Source: Deferribacteraceae bacterium UBA1873 (GTDB lineage Bacteria; Chrysiogenota; Deferribacteres; Deferribacterales; Flexistipitaceae). Taken from it: DNA of 8,336 nt. The DNA lies in NCBI GenBank assembly GCA_002338145.1, contig DDHP01000086.1:52596-60931 (forward strand), read 5' to 3'. This document shows positions 6,471-8,336 of this stretch, in pieces (within the stretch, counting starts at the first letter, position 1; every line of letters begins with the position of its first letter). Below the pieces are notes generated by a model. That model had not been told where the DNA came from. It did no database searches and saw only the letters and a program-made list of their open reading frames with translations. Position numbers and translations under genes: made by a program.

Positions 6471-6554
6471 AGCTTTGAATAATTGAACCATTATACATTT
6501 TACCACCCCCAGCCCCTTTTAACTCTTTGATAGATGGGGTACTTATTCAAAGCT
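6471..6554. repeat. Long-range inverted repeat enclosing 60 bases
   Basis: AGCTTTGAATAA (6471-6482) and TTATTCAAAGCT (6543-6554) are perfect 12-bp arms. Inside, a C-rich run around 6503-6516 could pair with GGGGT (6536-6540). Read on the minus strand, the closing arm is followed by TTTT, so it might serve as a long terminator for the minus-strand membrane gene. Alternatively the arms are ends of a small inserted element. Confidence 0.4.
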
Positions 6555-6594
6555 CTTGATGTTTAAATACTAAAAATTATTTACAGAGTCTCAT

Positions 6595-6984
6595 TTAATT
6601 TGTAATTTCTGAATTATCACTACCTTTTATCTTACTAATAACGTAATTTGCAAAATCATCAACTCTCGTTTTTCTACCAAAGAGCCAAGAAATCAATTTT
6701 CCCCCGATATAAAATGTAAGGATAGGAAGTATAACTGCTTCGATAGCAAAGATAACAAATAAGTTTGTGATTTCATCAACAAAAACAATTGTTTTTTCTT
6801 TGATTTCCCCCATCATTTCTTTAGCATTTTTTACTGTGTCCAGTAGTTCTGATGATTTCAATTCTTGTTTACTGTCATTTTCCTCTAAAAAAGTTTTAGA
6901 TTTTTCATATTCCTGTTTTAGATAGTTATTATGAATAATGCTTCCCGTTACCGCCTGAGCAGGTATCCAAAAAATCAAAATCAA
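6595..6984 (-). CDS. C-terminal piece of an interrupted membrane protein
   Basis: This open frame encodes up to 129 residues from a TTG at 6982-6984, with no Shine-Dalgarno. It holds the end of a hydrophobic segment (MILIFWIPAQAV), a charged, helical, possibly coiled-coil region (about 20-65), a hydrophobic segment (about 69-101) and a polar C-terminus. It is in the same frame as the upstream piece (7000-7452), separated only by one TAA and five sense codons. Those five codons read LFLLS and would complete a normal transmembrane helix. The simplest reading is that both pieces are one protein of about 284 residues broken by a nonsense change. A separate gene with an 11-residue signal peptide is less likely. 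I do not recognise the family. Confidence 0.5.
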   Translation of the reverse strand: MILIFWIPAQAVTGSIIHNNYLKQEYEKSKTFLEENDSKQELKSSELLDTVKNAKEMMGEIKEKTIVFVDEITNLFVIFAIEAVILPILTFYIGGKLISWLFGRKTRVDDFANYVISKIKGSDNSEITN

Positions 6985-6999
6985 TGAAAGTAAAAAAAG

Positions 7000-7452
7000 T
7001 TAAAAAAAAATTTTTGTAAAATATTGAGTTTTCTTCCACCAAACAGACAGTAGGAGAAAAGCAGAAGCACCTGCCAGCAAATAAAGCCCTGCAGACTGAA
7101 AGATCTCAAGAAAAATTTTTTCTATGCTAAGTATTGTAAAACATAAAAGCATCAGCCAAGAAAAACGTTCAACTAAATCATTTACAGGGTCAAGAAATTC
7201 TCCCGGTGATCCTTCAATAGAGGCTACTATAGCATCGCCACCCACATCTACATCTTGTAAAAATGAAACTAGTGCATTAACTGCTCTTGATGCAGCAAAA
7301 GCTATTCCAGTTCTTTTTAAATTTGTATCCAAGTATTCTTCAGACTGTCTGTTCACAAGTATACTTTTTTTTATCTTAGGAGATGAAAGTGCAAATAATG
7401 AAAATAATAAAACAAATATTAAAAGAAAACTTAATCTTGGTTTGGTAAACAT
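7000..7452 (-). CDS. N-terminal piece of an interrupted membrane protein
   Basis: The 150-residue frame begins MFTKPRLSFLL at the ATG 7450-7452, chosen because AGAGG lies about seven bases upstream. The frame opens 16 codons earlier without such a site. The product has an N-terminal hydrophobic segment (about 8-23), an extracytoplasmic stretch containing GIAFAASRAVNALVSFLQ and GEFLDPVNDLVERFSW, then two hydrophobic segments (about 98-117 and 121-138). It ends at a TAA (7000-7002) right after WWKKTQYFTKIFF, inside a T9 and T7 tract, and the same frame stays open afterwards. It resembles an uncharacterised integral membrane protein. Function is unknown and no neighbour helps. Confidence 0.6.
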   Translation of the reverse strand: MFTKPRLSFLLIFVLLFSLFALSSPKIKKSILVNRQSEEYLDTNLKRTGIAFAASRAVNALVSFLQDVDVGGDAIVASIEGSPGEFLDPVNDLVERFSWLMLLCFTILSIEKIFLEIFQSAGLYLLAGASAFLLLSVWWKKTQYFTKIFF

Positions 7453-7881
7453 TTCAAGCCTCTTCTCATATTTTGAACAATTATGTAATTTTAACAACAA
7501 ATATCTTTACAAGCATTAAACTTATAACAAATAAACAATAAAAAATCTATTTAAATAATAAATATCAAAATGTGGAACTAAAATAAAGTAATATGCTAAA
7601 ATTAGTCAAAAAGGGGACACCCATAACAAGTTTTTTGTCAAGTAGATATTCCTCCACTGTCGGCATTTTTTATGCAATCTGTTTGCTAAACTATAATATT
7701 TGCAAATTAAACACATTTTCTGCGCCTGTATTTTTGATAGATTGTGTTGTATATTCCGGTTCGAAGGAGCCATGTGTCCGATATAAACGGAGCTGCCATT
7801 TCTGAAACTGAGAACCATTTAATTCCGAAAACAAAACCGGCTCCAGTAAAAATTTATTTTATCGATTTATTCAATTATTTC

Positions 7882-7940
7882 TTGCAATTTTTGGGAATTC
7901 CTGTTTGCAACTTTCGGGAATTCGTCCTGCAACTTTGTCC
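7882..7940. repeat. 23-bp tandem repeat, about 2.5 copies
   Basis: Copy 1 spans 7882-7904 and copy 2 spans 7905-7927, sharing TTGCAA then GGGAATTC at identical offsets. A partial third copy starts at about 7928 (TGCAACTTTG). The unit is not a multiple of three, so copies shift frame relative to one another. It lies inside the proposed decayed gene. Confidence 0.6.
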
Positions 7941-7967
7941 TTTTTTAGTTTTCAACAAATATTCAGT

Positions 7968-8014
7968 AATGCACTGGTGTGCATTAATTGCACAATCCGG
8001 GCAATATTTGCACA
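7968..8014. promoter_or_regulatory. Candidate enhancer-binding sites for the sigma-54 promoter
   Basis: AATGCAC (7968-7974) and GTGCATT (7979-7985) are perfect arms around TGGT. TGTGCA (7978-7983) and TGCACA (7989-7994) form an overlapping palindrome around TTAAT. TTGCACA occurs at 7988 and again at 8008, exactly 20 bases apart. The cluster lies about 90-140 bp upstream of the expected start site, the usual distance for activators of sigma-54 RNA polymerase. The activator is not identified. Confidence 0.45.
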
Positions 8015-8078
8015 TACCACGTTTACTTTATTTGCAGAATATACTGTGTTATAAATTAGTTATATGATAATCTCTTTT

Positions 8079-8094
8079 TGGCACATTTACTGCT
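8079..8094 (+). promoter_or_regulatory. Sigma-54 (RpoN) -24/-12 promoter
   Basis: TGGCACATTTACTGCT matches the consensus TGGCACG-N4-TTGCW except for two positions. The invariant GG (8080-8081) and GC (8092-8093) are ten bases apart, as required. Transcription should start near 8105, leaving a leader of about 28 bases with a strong Shine-Dalgarno. E. coli zraP is known to be sigma-54 dependent through ZraR, which fits the gene downstream. Confidence 0.75.
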
Positions 8095-8132
8095 CTTATA
8101 TATGTATTACAAAACCAAAAGGAGGAAACATT

Positions 8133-8336
8133 ATGAAAAAGTTACTTATTTTAGCAGCAATCACGGTGTTCGGAGCATCTCTGGCTTTGGCACATGGTAA
8201 CGGCTACGGCAGAGGTTACGGAATGGGCCCCGGAATGATGGGGCAAGGACACGGACAGGGACAAGGATACCATCAGGGATACGGCCCGGGCTACTGTATG
8301 GGTAATGGTTTTCAGGGTGCCGCTGAACAGATGAGT
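8133..8336 (+). CDS. ZraP/CpxP-like periplasmic metal-response protein (partial)
   Basis: Only the first 68 residues are in the window and the frame is open at its edge. The start is secure: AAAGGAGG (8118-8125) is seven bases before ATG. Residues 1-20 form a signal peptide ending ASLALA, cut before His21. The mature N-terminus is rich in Gly, Met, His, Gln and Tyr (GYGMGPGMMGQGH, then GHGQGQG from a GGACAN hexamer repeated three times) with one Cys55. This matches the metal-binding leader of the ZraP/Spy/CpxP heavy-metal resistance family, periplasmic chaperones that sense or buffer zinc or other metals during envelope stress. The helical core expected after residue 68 lies outside the window. 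The sigma-54 promoter upstream supports the assignment. Not classified further because of truncation. Confidence 0.72.
   Translation, partial: MKKLLILAAITVFGASLALAHGNGYGRGYGMGPGMMGQGHGQGQGYHQGYGPGYCMGNGFQGAAEQMS

Larger units (their letters stand above)
6289..6594. other. Gene-free stretch between convergent tupC and membrane-protein gene
   Basis: This 306-base stretch holds no credible gene. It begins with seven C residues right after the tupC stop and contains four inverted repeats. Two are listed separately (6304-6322 and 6369-6388). AGACAG (6416-6421) pairs with CTGTCT (6439-6444). AGCTTTGAATAA (6471-6482) pairs with its complement at 6543-6554. No clean T-run terminator is visible on either strand. 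Confidence 0.6.
7707..8027 (-). pseudogene. Possible decayed gene with a CxxCxxC motif
   Basis: Three minus-strand fragments in different frames each read like protein and follow one another. Fragment A (8027 to 7875) contains MCKYCPDC, then AHQ and TEYLLKTKKG. Fragment B (7944 to 7867) reads KLQDEFPKVANRNSQKLQEII. Fragment C (about 7856 to 7707) contains FTGAGFVFGIKWFS and SEMAAPFISDTWLL. The CKYCPDC-x4-HQ start resembles a cysteine-rich metal-binding N-terminus of uncharacterised bacterial proteins, from memory only. In-frame stops and frame changes would make it non-functional. Fragment A alone could also be a 46-residue small protein from the ATG at 8013-8015. An overlapping plus-strand frame (7744-8067) looks less protein-like. 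Confidence 0.35.
7453..8132. other. 680-base gene-poor region
   Basis: There is no intact gene of convincing quality. From 7453 to about 7600 the DNA is extremely AT-rich and should hold the promoter of the minus-strand membrane gene, though no clear boxes stand out. From about 7700 to 8030 base composition is more gene-like and a decayed minus-strand gene is suggested. The right end holds the regulatory region of the ZraP-like gene. Confidence 0.55.

Noticed and set aside
6985..7020. Programmed -1 frameshift at the T9 tract resembling a U UUU UUA slippery site
   Set aside because: Both halves are already in the same frame, so a single frameshift would not join them, and the slippery heptamer is not in the required register.
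7124..7519. Plus-strand frame antisense to the N-terminal membrane-protein piece
   Set aside because: The opposite strand has hydrophobic segments, a charged loop and a usable ribosome site; this strand has none of these.
7744..8067. Plus-strand open frame of 107 codons before the ZraP-like gene
   Set aside because: No Shine-Dalgarno, overlaps the tandem repeat and palindromes, and the minus strand fragments look more protein-like; probably spurious.
1..8336. CRISPR arrays, tRNA or rRNA genes, transposase genes
   Set aside because: No regularly spaced repeat-spacer series, no tRNA-like cloverleaf with a CCA-type end, no rRNA-like sequence and no transposase motif were seen; the 23-bp repeat at 7882 is directly tandem without spacers.

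Overview
The window is about 8.3 kb of AT-rich bacterial DNA with Gram-negative features: a periplasmic murein transglycosylase, several Sec signal peptides, a ZraP/CpxP-like periplasmic protein and a sigma-54 promoter. The gene content (TupABC tungstate uptake, a DNA-binding protein with a binding-protein-like sensor domain, low GC) would fit an anaerobe such as a member of the Deferribacterota. That placement is an impression and cannot be proven from this sequence alone.

Layout. 132-872 (+) encodes an exported dienelactone hydrolase-family enzyme. 983-2356 (-) encodes an MltF-like lytic transglycosylase that converges on it. A 194-bp divergent region follows, holding the promoter of the next gene. 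2551-6288 (+) is a tungstate uptake locus: an excisionase-type HTH plus PBP-like-domain regulator, tupA (binding protein), a 286-bp gap, tupB (permease, TTG start) and tupC (ATPase with a C-terminal TOBE-like domain). The gap between tupA and tupB holds an 80-87 bp repeat that can fold into a three-way junction, a strong rho-independent terminator, a 19-bp palindrome and a likely tupBC promoter. The transporter is therefore probably made from two transcription units.

6289-6594 is a gene-free stretch with several inverted repeats. 6595-7452 (-) is a membrane-protein reading frame split into two pieces by one in-frame TAA in a T-rich tract. 7453-8132 is a 680-bp gene-poor region with what looks like a decayed minus-strand gene (a CxxCxxC remnant), a 2.5-copy 23-bp tandem repeat, palindromic TTGCA/GTGCA sites and a near-consensus sigma-54 promoter. 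That promoter fires into the last gene, 8133 to the window edge (+), a Gly/Met/His-rich exported ZraP-like protein.

How it works together. TupA would capture tungstate in the periplasm and TupB/TupC would import it. The co-transcribed regulator would sense an oxyanion, probably tungstate or molybdate, through its binding-protein-like domain and act on its own promoter, where five GTTAT pentamers sit at helical-turn spacing. The strongest leads are this phased operator array, the three-way-junction repeat with the terminator splitting tupA from tupBC, the sigma-54 control of the ZraP-like gene, and the interrupted membrane protein. No wholly new multi-gene system is evident.
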